From the NCBI GenBank assembly GCA_964370115.1, contig CAYJIA010000089.1:1-5403 (forward strand): a DNA stretch of 5,403 bases, read 5' to 3'. This document shows positions 1 through 5,403 of the stretch, piece by piece (the stretch's first letter is position 1; every line of letters starts with the position of its first letter). The notes beneath the pieces are model-generated. The model was not told the origin of the DNA. It did not search any database and saw only the letters and a program-made list of their open reading frames with translations. Made by a program: the position numbers and the translations under genes. The stretch is from SIG603 sp964370115. GTDB taxonomy: Bacteria > Bacillota > Clostridia > Oscillospirales > Acutalibacteraceae.

Positions 1-1325
1 TCTCCGCCACCCATTGTGAGGATTAAGTCGTTTTCTTTTGCTTTTTTCATGACATAATCGGCGATTTCGTCAAAAGATGAGAAATGGCAACTGCCTGGGA
101 TTTTATTCTCTAAATCCTGTGTTGATACGCCGTACACGTTCTCCTCGCGAACAGCTAAAATTTCGGTCATAACCACGTGCTCGGGGATTTTTAACACTTC
201 GGCAAATTCGTCTAAATGTGTGTGGGTCCTTGAGTAAGTATGCGGCTGGAATATCGCCCACACTTCGTTGTATCCCATTTTTGAGGCGGAGGTCAACACC
301 GCTTTTAGTTCTGTTGGATGATGTGCAAAGTCGTCGGCTACGGTTACTCCGTCAAATTTACCTAGTATTTCGAATCGCCTGTGAACGCCCACAAAGCTTT
401 CAAGGGCTATTTTTATGTCCTGTGGCTCTACTCCCATATAGTGTGCGGTGGCAGCCGCTGCCAGTGCATTTGCCATGTTGTGCTCGCCGGGCACTTTAAG
501 CTCTATAGTGCAAAGCTCTTGACCTTTGTGATTAAGAGTAAAAGTCTCGCAGGCGGTGTCTTGTGCATTTAAGCCAGTAGGATAGTAGTCGCAACTGTCG
601 CTCATACCAAAGCTTATGAGTTTTGCATGGCTAAGACCAGAAACTGCCTTAACTGTATTTTCGTTATCCGCATTATAAACTATAGCCTTTGTGGTTTGTA
701 GTGCGTACTGTCTAAAGGATTTTATGATATTGTCAAGTGTTTTAAAGTAATCTAAGTGGTCTGCATCTATATTTGTGATAACGCTCACAGCAGGTGTGAG
801 TTGAAGGAAAGTGTCAACATATTCGCATGCTTCACATATTATGGTATCACTTTGACCTACTAGGCTGTTGCTGTTAATTGACGGCAGTTTTCCACCGATT
901 ATTGCACTAGGGTCTTTTTTTGCCTGCATAAAAATTTGAGTTGTCATGCCCGTTGTTGAGGTCTTTCCGTGTGTTCCAGATATTGCAACTGCATTATTAT
1001 ATCTTTTTGTGATAAGGCCTAAAACGATGGAACGCTCAAGAGCTTTAACACCTTTTTTATTAGCGGCAAGAATTTCCGGATTATCACTTTTTGCAGCTGC
1101 CGTATATACCAAAAGTTCACAGTCGCCTATATTATCTTCTTTGTGGCCTATAAAAACATTTATGCCTTGGGATTTTAGTTTCTTTACAGTTTCTGATTCT
1201 GCCATGTCAGAGCCTGTAATCTCGTAGCCATTTGCAAGTAAAAGCTCTGCCATAGGTGCCATGCCAGAACCACCAATGCCTACAAAGTGAAGTTTTTTTA
1301 CTTTATCTAAAATATTATCATTCAT
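1..1325 (-). CDS. murC: UDP-N-acetylmuramate--L-alanine ligase (MurC), 3' end cut by window edge
   Basis: MurC is the cytoplasmic ligase that uses ATP to join L-alanine to UDP-N-acetylmuramic acid, the first amino acid addition in peptidoglycan precursor synthesis. Reading the minus strand from ATG at 1325 gives 441 uninterrupted codons to the edge. Visible landmarks are an N-terminal glycine-rich UDP-binding loop (HFVGIGGSGM, residues 13-22), the Mur ligase ATP P-loop GTHGKTSTT (117-125), EACEY (165-169), DADHLD with H190, the PGEHN motif, HRRFE, and DDFAHHPTE with the His pair at 335-336. The last readable residues, TMGGG followed by Asp or Glu, match the C-terminal MGAGD-type motif, so I estimate only some 15-20 residues are missing (family about 450-460 aa). 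The start is supported by AGGAG (1334-1338), 8 nt upstream. It is divergent from dpaA. No frameshift or lost catalytic motif is seen. Confidence 0.97.
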   Translation of the reverse strand, partial: MNDNILDKVKKLHFVGIGGSGMAPMAELLLANGYEITGSDMAESETVKKLKSQGINVFIGHKEDNIGDCELLVYTAAAKSDNPEILAANKKGVKALERSIVLGLITKRYNNAVAISGTHGKTSTTGMTTQIFMQAKKDPSAIIGGKLPSINSNSLVGQSDTIICEACEYVDTFLQLTPAVSVITNIDADHLDYFKTLDNIIKSFRQYALQTTKAIVYNADNENTVKAVSGLSHAKLISFGMSDSCDYYPTGLNAQDTACETFTLNHKGQELCTIELKVPGEHNMANALAAAATAHYMGVEPQDIKIALESFVGVHRRFEILGKFDGVTVADDFAHHPTELKAVLTSASKMGYNEVWAIFQPHTYSRTHTHLDEFAEVLKIPEHVVMTEILAVREENVYGVSTQDLENKIPGSCHFSSFDEIADYVMKKAKENDLILTMGGG

Positions 1326-1357
1326 ATGTTTAACTCCTAAAAAATTATGTACCTTAT

Positions 1358-1386
1358 ATTATATTGCTAAATGAAGAAAAAATAAA
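1358..1386 (-). promoter_or_regulatory. Candidate murC promoter
   Basis: On the minus strand a perfect TATAAT -10 hexamer (1363-1358) lies about 33 nt upstream of the murC ATG. With a 17-nt spacer the -35 position reads TTTATT (1386-1381), which is a poor match to TTGACA. The region is very AT-rich, so TATAAT could occur by chance; its placement just upstream of the AGGAG ribosome binding site is the main support. Confidence 0.45.
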
Positions 1387-1416
1387 TACCCTTTTTGAAA
1401 AAAACTTAAAAATTAT

Positions 1417-1446
1417 TATCTGTTAGCACTATTTTTGCATATAATA
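1417..1446 (+). promoter_or_regulatory. Candidate dpaA promoter with sporulation-sigma-like -10
   Basis: The -10 region at 1438-1446 reads CATATAATA. This fits the mother-cell SigK -10 pattern CATAnnnTA exactly and differs by one base from the SigE -10 CATACAAT over its first eight bases. The same bases also contain the housekeeping TATAAT (1440-1445). The -35 side is unconvincing for any of these: TATCTG at 1417-1422 is poor for the vegetative sigma, and no clear AC is placed for SigK. Known biology (dpaAB/spoVF is a mother-cell, SigK-dependent gene pair in studied spore-formers) makes the sporulation reading attractive, but that is inference. Confidence 0.5.
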
Positions 1447-1481
1447 GGGTAGAAAATTATGGAAAGTTGTGATTTTATTAT

Positions 1482-2330
1482 ATGAAAACAAGCTTTGGAA
1501 TTATAGGAGGCGACAAAAGACAACTATATCTTGCAAATTCTATACTTGAAGACGGGTTTGATGTGAACATTTGCGGATTTGAAATGTCGGAAATGACAAC
1601 TGGTTTTAATGAGTTGTCACTAAAAGCACTTTTAAAAGAGAGTGACAATATAATTCTGCCATTGCCAGTGACAAAAGACGGCATAAATATTTTTGCGCCA
1701 TACAGTAGCTCTGATATTACTGTAGACGATGAATTTATTTTAGCTCTTAAAGGGAAATCTGTTTACGGTGGATACATGAGCAAACTTGTATTAAAAAATG
1801 ACTTGTGGGAAGGCATAGACATTGGAGATTATTATTTAAGAGAAGAGTTTGCTATTAAAAACGCAGTGCCAACGGCAGAAGGTGCAGTGGCCATTGCGAT
1901 AAACGAATACGCAGGCACGCTAAATGCTTCGTCGTGCTTAGTCACAGGATTTGGTAGAATAGGAAAGATACTTGCAAAGTATCTTTTGGGGATAGGTGCA
2001 AAGGTGACGGTTGCGGCAAGAAAAAATAAAGATTTGGCAATGATAAAGGCGGTAGGTGCCACTCAGATAAGATATGAAGATATAAATAAAACTTACGATT
2101 TAATATTTAATACAGTACCCGATATAGTGCTAAACTCTCAGATACTTGCAAAGCAAGACAAGGAGTGTATAATAATCGAGCTTGCAAGCCTGCCTGGCGG
2201 AGTGGACAGAAAGTCTGCCACATTAAAAGGAATAAAAGTTATAGACGCCCAGTCTCTACCCGGAAAAGTAGCACCAAAGGCTTCGGGTGAATATATTAAA
2301 GAAACAATATATAATATGATGGAGGAATAA
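1482..2330 (+). CDS. dpaA: Dipicolinate synthase subunit A (DpaA/SpoVFA)
   Basis: This is the NAD(P)-binding subunit of dipicolinic acid synthase, which acts with DpaB on a lysine-pathway intermediate (from dihydrodipicolinate synthase) to make dipicolinate in the mother cell; the product is loaded into the spore core as the calcium chelate. The 282-aa length is close to Bacillus subtilis SpoVFA (about 297). Visible features: N-terminal GGDKRQ (9-14), ILPLPVTKDG (58-67), AVPTAEGAVAIAI (128-140), a Rossmann dinucleotide loop GFGRIG (156-161) followed by the strand ending in AAR (178-180), FNTVP (209-213), ELASLPGGVD (233-242) and LPGKVAPKASGE (259-270); all have clear counterparts in SpoVFA as I remember it. 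The ribosome binding site is weak or distant (GGAAAG, 1461-1466), but the N-terminus aligns well with the family. It is 2 nt from dpaB. The asd/dapG/dapA genes that flank this pair in Bacillus are absent here. Confidence 0.95.
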   Translation: MKTSFGIIGGDKRQLYLANSILEDGFDVNICGFEMSEMTTGFNELSLKALLKESDNIILPLPVTKDGINIFAPYSSSDITVDDEFILALKGKSVYGGYMSKLVLKNDLWEGIDIGDYYLREEFAIKNAVPTAEGAVAIAINEYAGTLNASSCLVTGFGRIGKILAKYLLGIGAKVTVAARKNKDLAMIKAVGATQIRYEDINKTYDLIFNTVPDIVLNSQILAKQDKECIIIELASLPGGVDRKSATLKGIKVIDAQSLPGKVAPKASGEYIKETIYNMMEE

Positions 2331-2332
2331 CG

Positions 2333-2899
2333 ATGCTGCGATTAGGATACGCACTTTGCGGATCGTTTTGCACATTTGAGGAAAGTATTTCTCAAATGAA
2401 GGCGTTAAGCGAAAAATACGACATTGTGCCGATAATGTCAGAAACCGCATACAATACGACGACTAGATTTGGAAAACCGATGGACATAAGGAAAAAAATT
2501 AAGGACATATGTAAAAAGCAAGTAATCCACACGGTGGTGGGTGCAGAGCCTTTAGGCCCTAAAAAAATGGTGGATATAATGCTAATAGCGCCGTGTACAG
2601 GTAATACTGCTTCAAAACTTGCAAATGGAATAACCGACACTGCGGTTACAATGGCGGCAAAATCTTGTTTAAGAATATCTTTGCCCACGGTTTTATGCAT
2701 AGCAACAAACGATGGTTTGTCGGGCTCGGGACAAAATATTTTAAAACTTATGAACACAAAAAACTATTTCTTTGTGCCACTAAGACAAGACGACGCGGTG
2801 AAAAAACCGACATCACTTGTCGCCGATTTTGGTAAAATCGAAGAAACACTAGAATTTGCGCTGAAAAAAGAACAAATTCAACCACTGTTTATAAAGTGA
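2333..2899 (+). CDS. dpaB: Dipicolinate synthase subunit B (DpaB/SpoVFB), flavoprotein fold
   Basis: This is the second subunit of dipicolinate synthase, a flavoprotein-family protein that pairs with DpaA in the mother cell. At 188 aa it is slightly shorter than Bacillus subtilis SpoVFB (about 200). Visible family segments: LCGSFCTFEE near the start (8-17), TTTRFGKP (42-49), VGAEPLGPKKMVDIMLIAP (69-87), the flavin-binding CTGNTASKLANGITDT (88-103) followed by MAAK (107-110), IATNDGLSGSGQN (123-135) and RQDDAVKKPTSLVADF (151-166), which closely parallels SpoVFB. The start is set by GGAGG at 2321-2325, inside the last codons of dpaA, 7 nt before the ATG, so the two are translationally adjacent and surely co-transcribed. 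No terminator-like hairpin with a T-run follows the stop, so transcription may continue into the next small gene. Confidence 0.95.
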   Translation: MLRLGYALCGSFCTFEESISQMKALSEKYDIVPIMSETAYNTTTRFGKPMDIRKKIKDICKKQVIHTVVGAEPLGPKKMVDIMLIAPCTGNTASKLANGITDTAVTMAAKSCLRISLPTVLCIATNDGLSGSGQNILKLMNTKNYFFVPLRQDDAVKKPTSLVADFGKIEETLEFALKKEQIQPLFIK

Positions 2900-3009
2900 T
2901 GTTCACCATACTTTCACAAAACCTCCTTTAAACGTTCTCTTAATATAAAAACTTAATTCACAAATACGGTTTATAGTAAGGACATCAAATTAAATGGAGG
3001 ATAAAAACC

Positions 3010-3318
3010 ATGAAACAAACAAAAAAATTATTAGCATTCATTTTAGTCCTAACGCTTACAGCGTTCTCATTTGCAGCCTGTAGCACAGAGGCAGACGAGT
3101 CGTCAAGCTCTTCGGAAATAGTAAGTGAAGATACCGCCTCAGACGATGTATCAGAAGATACCGCCGATGATACCACAGACGATACAGCAGAAGATGTGAC
3201 AGATGAAGAAGCTAGTGATGAAGTAGTGGACGACACAGAAGACGACACAGCAGAAGATGCTGGCGATGAAGTAGTAGACGATGCTACAGAAGAGTCAAGC
3301 GAAGAAACAGAAGAATAA
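3010..3318 (+). CDS. Small, extremely acidic predicted lipoprotein
   Basis: I do not recognise a family. The 102-aa product starts with a classic lipoprotein signal peptide: positive n-region (KQTKK), hydrophobic core (residues 7-19) and a lipobox FAAC with Cys24, so it should be lipid-anchored on the outer face of a membrane. The mature part (residues 24-102) is almost only Asp, Glu, Ser, Thr, Ala and Val. By my count 38 of the 78 residues after Cys24 are acidic, with no Lys, Arg or His. It looks disordered and strongly anionic, with repeated units (DEVVDD twice, DDTAED twice). A strong TGGAGGA (2995-3001), 8 nt upstream, fixes the start. It lies 110 bp after dpaB with no terminator between and has its own terminator after it. 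Similar tails occur as linkers in Clostridia surface lipoproteins, but here nothing follows the tail. Function unknown; cation binding is only a guess. Confidence 0.8.
   Translation: MKQTKKLLAFILVLTLTAFSFAACSTEADESSSSSEIVSEDTASDDVSEDTADDTTDDTAEDVTDEEASDEVVDDTEDDTAEDAGDEVVDDATEESSEETEE
3178..3282 (+). repeat. Degenerate internal duplication in the acidic lipoprotein gene
   Basis: Two related direct copies are visible, 3178-3234 and 3241-3282. Both begin GACGAYACAGCAGAAGATG and end in GATGAAGTAGTRGACGAY. The first copy carries five extra codons in the middle. At protein level they encode DDTAED...DEVVDD twice, differing by insertion of a TDEEA-type segment. In-frame length differences suggest the tail grows and shrinks by slippage or unequal recombination. 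Confidence 0.7.
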
Positions 3319-3327
3319 ACTTATATT

Positions 3328-3360
3328 AGCGGAGCAAAGTCTAATCTTGCTCCGCTTTTT
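3328..3360 (+). terminator. Rho-independent terminator after the acidic lipoprotein gene
   Basis: A perfect 10-bp inverted repeat, AGCGGAGCAA (3328-3337) and TTGCTCCGCT (3347-3356), with a 9-nt loop, is followed by a run of five T (3356-3360). It starts 10 nt after the lipoprotein stop codon and separates this unit from the downstream NifU-like operon. Confidence 0.93.
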
Positions 3361-3413
3361 GTTAAAAAAATAGCAAAAAAGTAAAATTCCTTGTAATTAT
3401 ACTGATTTTTTAC

Positions 3414-3442
3414 TTGAAATAAATGGACAAACCATATATAAT
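3414..3442 (+). promoter_or_regulatory. Near-consensus vegetative (SigA-type) promoter of the NifU-like/GGGtGRT operon
   Basis: TTGAAA (3414-3419), a 17-nt spacer and TATAAT (3437-3442) match the housekeeping promoter with one mismatch. Transcription would begin near 3449, giving a leader of about 43 nt. A small 6-bp stem with an AAAA loop (3450-3465) would lie at the very 5' end of the message, where it might protect it. The upstream in-frame ATG at 3423 falls inside this promoter, which argues against it being the start codon. Confidence 0.8.
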
Positions 3443-3476
3443 AATATTGTTGGATAAAAATCCGAATCAATTACCG

Positions 3477-3483
3477 AAAGGAG
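3477..3483 (+). promoter_or_regulatory. Ribosome binding site that decides the NifU-like start
   Basis: AAAGGAG is followed by 8 nt and ATG at 3492. The other in-frame ATG (3423) has no purine-rich sequence in front of it, so this site selects the 230-aa form of the protein. Confidence 0.88.
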
Positions 3484-3491
3484 TACCTTAT

Positions 3492-4184
3492 ATGAATTAT
3501 TCCCATGAAGTGGAAAGAATGTGTACTGTTGCAAAAGGACCTCACCATGGACCAGCTCCAATCCCTGAAGAAGGAGCTTGGGTTAAAGCTTACCAAATTT
3601 CAGACATCTCTGGTCTGTCACACGGTGTAGGCTGGTGTGCACCACAACAAGGCACATGTAAAATCACATTAAATGTAAAAGAAGGCATCGTGGAGGAGGC
3701 TTTAGTAGAAACAGTTGGATGCTCAGGCATGACTCACTCAGCGGCTATGGCGGCTGAAATCCTACCTGGCAAAACTCTACTAGAGTGCTTAAACACTGAC
3801 CTTGTATGCGACGCTATAAATGTTGCTATGAGAGAAATTTTCAAACAACTTGCTTACGGCAGAAGCCAAACAGCTTTCTCAGAGGGCGGTCTACCAATCG
3901 GTGCCGGTCTTGAGGATTTAGGAAAAGGACTAAGATCACAAGTTGGTACTATGTTCTCAACTAAAGCAAAAGGCGTTCGTTACATGGAAATGGCTGAAGG
4001 CTATGTAATTAAAATGGCACTAGACGAGAATGACGAAGTTACTGGTTATCAATTTGTTAAAGTTGGACCAATGCTTGAGGCTATTCGTCACGGCATGGAG
4101 CCAAACGAAGCTTACAACAAAAATATCGGTCAATATGGTCGTTTTGATAATGCCGCTAAATATATTGACCCAAGAGAAGAATAA
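3492..4184 (+). CDS. NifU/IscU-like iron-sulfur scaffold-type protein, partner of GGGtGRT protein
   Basis: The central part resembles the NifU N-terminal/IscU fold, the scaffold on which Fe-S clusters are built in the cytoplasm. Residues 57-77 (KITLNV, EGIVEEALVETVGC) track the IscU strand pair leading to its second cluster cysteine, here C77, and PGKTLLE (92-98) matches the IscU GKSLDE segment. Other cysteines are C11, C49, C56, C99 and C106; C49 or C56 and C106 could supply the remaining ligands, although the spacing is not canonical. The 230 aa exceeds IscU (about 128 aa), with an N-terminal extension containing HHGPAP (18-23) and a C-terminal half (from about residue 120) that I do not recognise. 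The chosen start drops 23 residues from the longest reading. The gene is 24 nt upstream of the GGGtGRT gene under a strong promoter. Whether it truly assembles Fe-S clusters is inference; it may bind a metal for another job. Confidence 0.82.
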   Translation: MNYSHEVERMCTVAKGPHHGPAPIPEEGAWVKAYQISDISGLSHGVGWCAPQQGTCKITLNVKEGIVEEALVETVGCSGMTHSAAMAAEILPGKTLLECLNTDLVCDAINVAMREIFKQLAYGRSQTAFSEGGLPIGAGLEDLGKGLRSQVGTMFSTKAKGVRYMEMAEGYVIKMALDENDEVTGYQFVKVGPMLEAIRHGMEPNEAYNKNIGQYGRFDNAAKYIDPREE

Positions 4185-4208
4185 TGACCATATAAGGAGG
4201 ACTATATA

Positions 4209-5216
4209 ATGGCTAACGACGTTAAGTTTGAAGGCAAGGAAAGAAGACTTGCTAAAATCGAGAGATGTCTTGCTGAATATGGCATTGAAAGCTTAGAGGC
4301 TGCTCTAGAGCTTTGCCAAAGCAAGGGATTTGACCCTATTGAAATAGTTAAAGATGTACAACCTATCGCTTTTGATAACGCAGGTTGGGCATATACTTTA
4401 GGCTGTGCAATTGCACTTAAAAAAGGTGTTAAAACAGCTCCTGAGGCTGCCGAGGCTATCGGTTTAGGCCTTGAGGCTTTCTGTATCCCAGGTTCTGTTG
4501 CAGAACAAAGAAATGTTGGTATAGGCCATGGTAACCTAGGCGCTATGCTACTTCGTGACGAGACAAAATGCTTTGCATTCTTAGCAGGTCACGAGAGTTT
4601 TGCAGCTGCAGAGGGTGCTATCGGTATAGCTAAAAAAGCTAACCGTGCAAGAAAAGAACCTCTACAAATCATACTAAACGGTTTAGGTAAAGACGCCGCT
4701 TATATCATTTCAAGAATTAACGGCTTTACATATGTTAAAACTGAGTATGATTTCTTCTCAGGCGAGCTTGAAATCGTTTCAGAAAAAGCATTCTCAGAGG
4801 GCGAAAGAGCCGCTGTTAGATGCTTTGGTGCAAACGACGTACTAGAAGGCGTTGCTATCATGAAAAACGAGTCAGTTGACGTATCTATCACAGGTAACTC
4901 AACTAACCCTACAAGATTCCAACATCTAGTTGCAGGTACTTACAAAAAATACACACTAGAGAACAATAAAAAATACTTCTCAGTTGCTTCAGGTGGCGGT
5001 ACAGGACGTACACTTCACCCAGACAACATGGCTGCAGGTCCTGCATCTTACGGACTTACAGACTCAATGGGTCGTATGCACGGCGACGCTCAATTTGCTG
5101 GTTCTTCATCAGTTCCAGCTCACGTTGAGATGATGGGACTTATCGGCATGGGTAACAACCCAATGGTAGGTGCTACAGTTGCTTGCGCAGTTTCAGTTTA
5201 TGAGGCTGTTAAATAA
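4209..5216 (+). CDS. GGGtGRT family protein, function unknown
   Basis: The 335-aa protein carries the signature GGGTGRT at residues 262-268, embedded in VASGGGTGRTLHPDNMAAGP (259-278), from which I recall the Pfam family takes its name. Other strongly patterned stretches are GIGHGNLGAMLLRDE (104-118), FLAGHESFAAAEGAIG (124-139), NGLGKDAAYIISRINGF (157-173), ITGNSTNPTRFQHLVAGTYKK (227-247, broken here only by description) and a glycine-rich end, MMGLIGMGNNPMVG (308-321). There is no signal peptide or membrane helix, so it should be cytoplasmic. Cysteines lie at 20, 36, 66, 92, 121, 205 and 326. Glycine-rich loops suggest nucleotide or phosphate binding, which is a guess. AAGGAGG (4194-4200), 8 nt upstream, fixes the start. 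It follows the NifU-like gene by 24 nt and is followed by a terminator, so the two form a closed operon and probably act together. The biochemical role is unknown to me. Confidence 0.9.
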   Translation: MANDVKFEGKERRLAKIERCLAEYGIESLEAALELCQSKGFDPIEIVKDVQPIAFDNAGWAYTLGCAIALKKGVKTAPEAAEAIGLGLEAFCIPGSVAEQRNVGIGHGNLGAMLLRDETKCFAFLAGHESFAAAEGAIGIAKKANRARKEPLQIILNGLGKDAAYIISRINGFTYVKTEYDFFSGELEIVSEKAFSEGERAAVRCFGANDVLEGVAIMKNESVDVSITGNSTNPTRFQHLVAGTYKKYTLENNKKYFSVASGGGTGRTLHPDNMAAGPASYGLTDSMGRMHGDAQFAGSSSVPAHVEMMGLIGMGNNPMVGATVACAVSVYEAVK

Positions 5217-5228
5217 GAATTTCTAAGA

Positions 5229-5254
5229 AAATCCACCTTCGGGTGGATTTTTTT
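5229..5254 (+). terminator. Rho-independent terminator with UUCG tetraloop after the GGGtGRT gene
   Basis: A 9-bp stem, AAATCCACC (5229-5237) and GGTGGATTT (5242-5250), closes on C(TTCG)G, an exceptionally stable tetraloop, and runs into seven T (5248-5254). It begins 12 nt after the stop codon. The A-rich left flank could give weak termination on the minus strand as well. Confidence 0.95.
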
Positions 5255-5256
5255 AT

Positions 5257-5288
5257 AATTAATAATGAATAATTAATAATGAATAATT
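5257..5288. repeat. 14-bp AT-rich tandem repeat, about 2.3 copies
   Basis: The unit AATTAATAATGAAT occurs twice in perfect tandem (5257-5270 and 5271-5284), followed by AATT of a third copy. It lies directly between the terminator and the hairpin cluster. Confidence 0.9.
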
Positions 5289-5364
5289 GTGGTGAAAACG
5301 CTTTGCGTTTTTTAATTATAATCGTAGGGGTGTCGTTTCGGCACCCGAAATCCACCACAAAATT
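5285..5364. repeat. Possible small intergenic inverted-repeat element (MITE-like)
   Basis: An 8-bp inverted repeat, TTGTGGTG (5287-5294) and CACCACAA (5353-5360), bounds about 74 bp; the outer AATT on each side could pair with a two-base bulge. Inside are two hairpins: AAAACGC-TTT-GCGTTTT (5295-5311), which with its T-run also looks like a weak terminator, and an 8-pair stem with one G-U, GGGTGTCG-TTT-CGGCACCC (5328-5346). It has no coding capacity. From memory, similar GTAGGGG-plus-palindrome spacers recur in genomes of gut Clostridia, which would make this a dispersed repeat, but this cannot be tested from one copy. Confidence 0.5.
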
Positions 5365-5385
5365 TTGAATTTTTTATAATCAAAA

Positions 5386-5400
5386 CACGCCAAAGGCGTG
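5386..5400. repeat. Short hairpin at the right edge
   Basis: CACGCC (5386-5391) and GGCGTG (5395-5400) form a perfect 6-bp stem with an AAA loop. It may be part of a further repeat or a terminator of a gene beyond the window; there is not enough sequence to decide. The stretch 5365-5403 otherwise shows nothing but AT-rich sequence. Confidence 0.6.
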
Positions 5401-5403
5401 ACC

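Noticed and set aside
218..1227. Plus-strand open frames (for example 218-499 and 946-1227) inside murC
   Set aside because: They lie antisense to a clearly conserved Mur ligase, lack ribosome binding sites and resemble no family.
2896..2906. GTGA-TGT-TCAC hairpin at the dpaB stop codon as a terminator
   Set aside because: Only four pairs and no T-run follow, far weaker than the two clear terminators in the window.
2889..2929. Strong minus-strand Shine-Dalgarno-like AAAGGAGG (2929-2922) in the dpaB-lipoprotein gap
   Set aside because: The nearest downstream starts give only a 4-codon or 6-codon reading frame before a stop, so no gene is supported.
2985..3248. Minus-strand open frame encoding a Ser/Val-rich product, opposite the acidic lipoprotein gene
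   Set aside because: It is the mirror of repeated GAN/ACN codons on the plus strand, whose lipoprotein signal, ribosome binding site and terminator are convincing.
3423..3491. Upstream in-frame ATG at 3423 extending the NifU-like protein by 23 residues
   Set aside because: It has no ribosome binding site, lies between the -35 and -10 of a near-consensus promoter, and the extra residues look like translated AT-rich spacer; ATG 3492 has AAAGGAG at ideal distance.
3319..3491. Riboswitch or structured leader before the NifU-like gene
   Set aside because: The predicted leader is only about 43 nt with one 6-bp stem; the stronger hairpin upstream is the previous gene's terminator.
5257..5403. CRISPR-like array in the right-hand repeats
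   Set aside because: The tandem unit is only 14 bp, has no spacers between copies, and the hairpins differ from one another in sequence.

Overview
The window looks like chromosome of an endospore-forming, low-GC Firmicute, most likely a member of the Clostridia. Three things point there: a dipicolinate synthase gene pair (dpaA-dpaB), which is a spore-specific pathway; AT-rich spacers with strong purine-rich ribosome binding sites; and a NifU-like plus GGGtGRT gene pair that I associate with anaerobic Firmicutes. Genus cannot be named from the sequence alone.

Layout. From the left edge to 1325, on the minus strand, lies nearly all of murC (peptidoglycan precursor synthesis); its 3' end runs off the window. 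A 156-bp divergent spacer (1326-1481) holds a promoter candidate for each direction. On the plus strand, dpaA (1482-2330) and dpaB (2333-2899) sit 2 nt apart and together encode the enzyme that makes dipicolinic acid in the mother cell. After 110 bp comes a small, extremely acidic predicted lipoprotein (3010-3318), closed by a clear intrinsic terminator (3328-3360). A near-consensus vegetative promoter (3414-3442) then drives a second operon: a NifU/IscU-like protein (3492-4184; start corrected downstream of the longest possible reading) and a GGGtGRT-family protein (4209-5216), closed by a UUCG-capped terminator (5229-5254). The last 150 bp has no gene and is a patchwork of a 14-bp tandem repeat, three small hairpins and a possible small inverted-repeat element.

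How the genes work together. murC and dpaAB both serve cell-envelope or spore functions but are divergently transcribed and need not be co-regulated. dpaA has a -10 region readable either as the housekeeping TATAAT or as a mother-cell sporulation sigma (SigE/SigK) element. No terminator is visible between dpaB and the acidic lipoprotein, so read-through is possible. The NifU-like/GGGtGRT pair is a separate transcription unit with stronger expression signals and visibly different codon choice.

The best candidates for something undescribed are the NifU-like/GGGtGRT pair (recognisable family, function unknown to me), the polyanionic lipoprotein next to dipicolinate synthase, and the repeat patchwork at the right edge.
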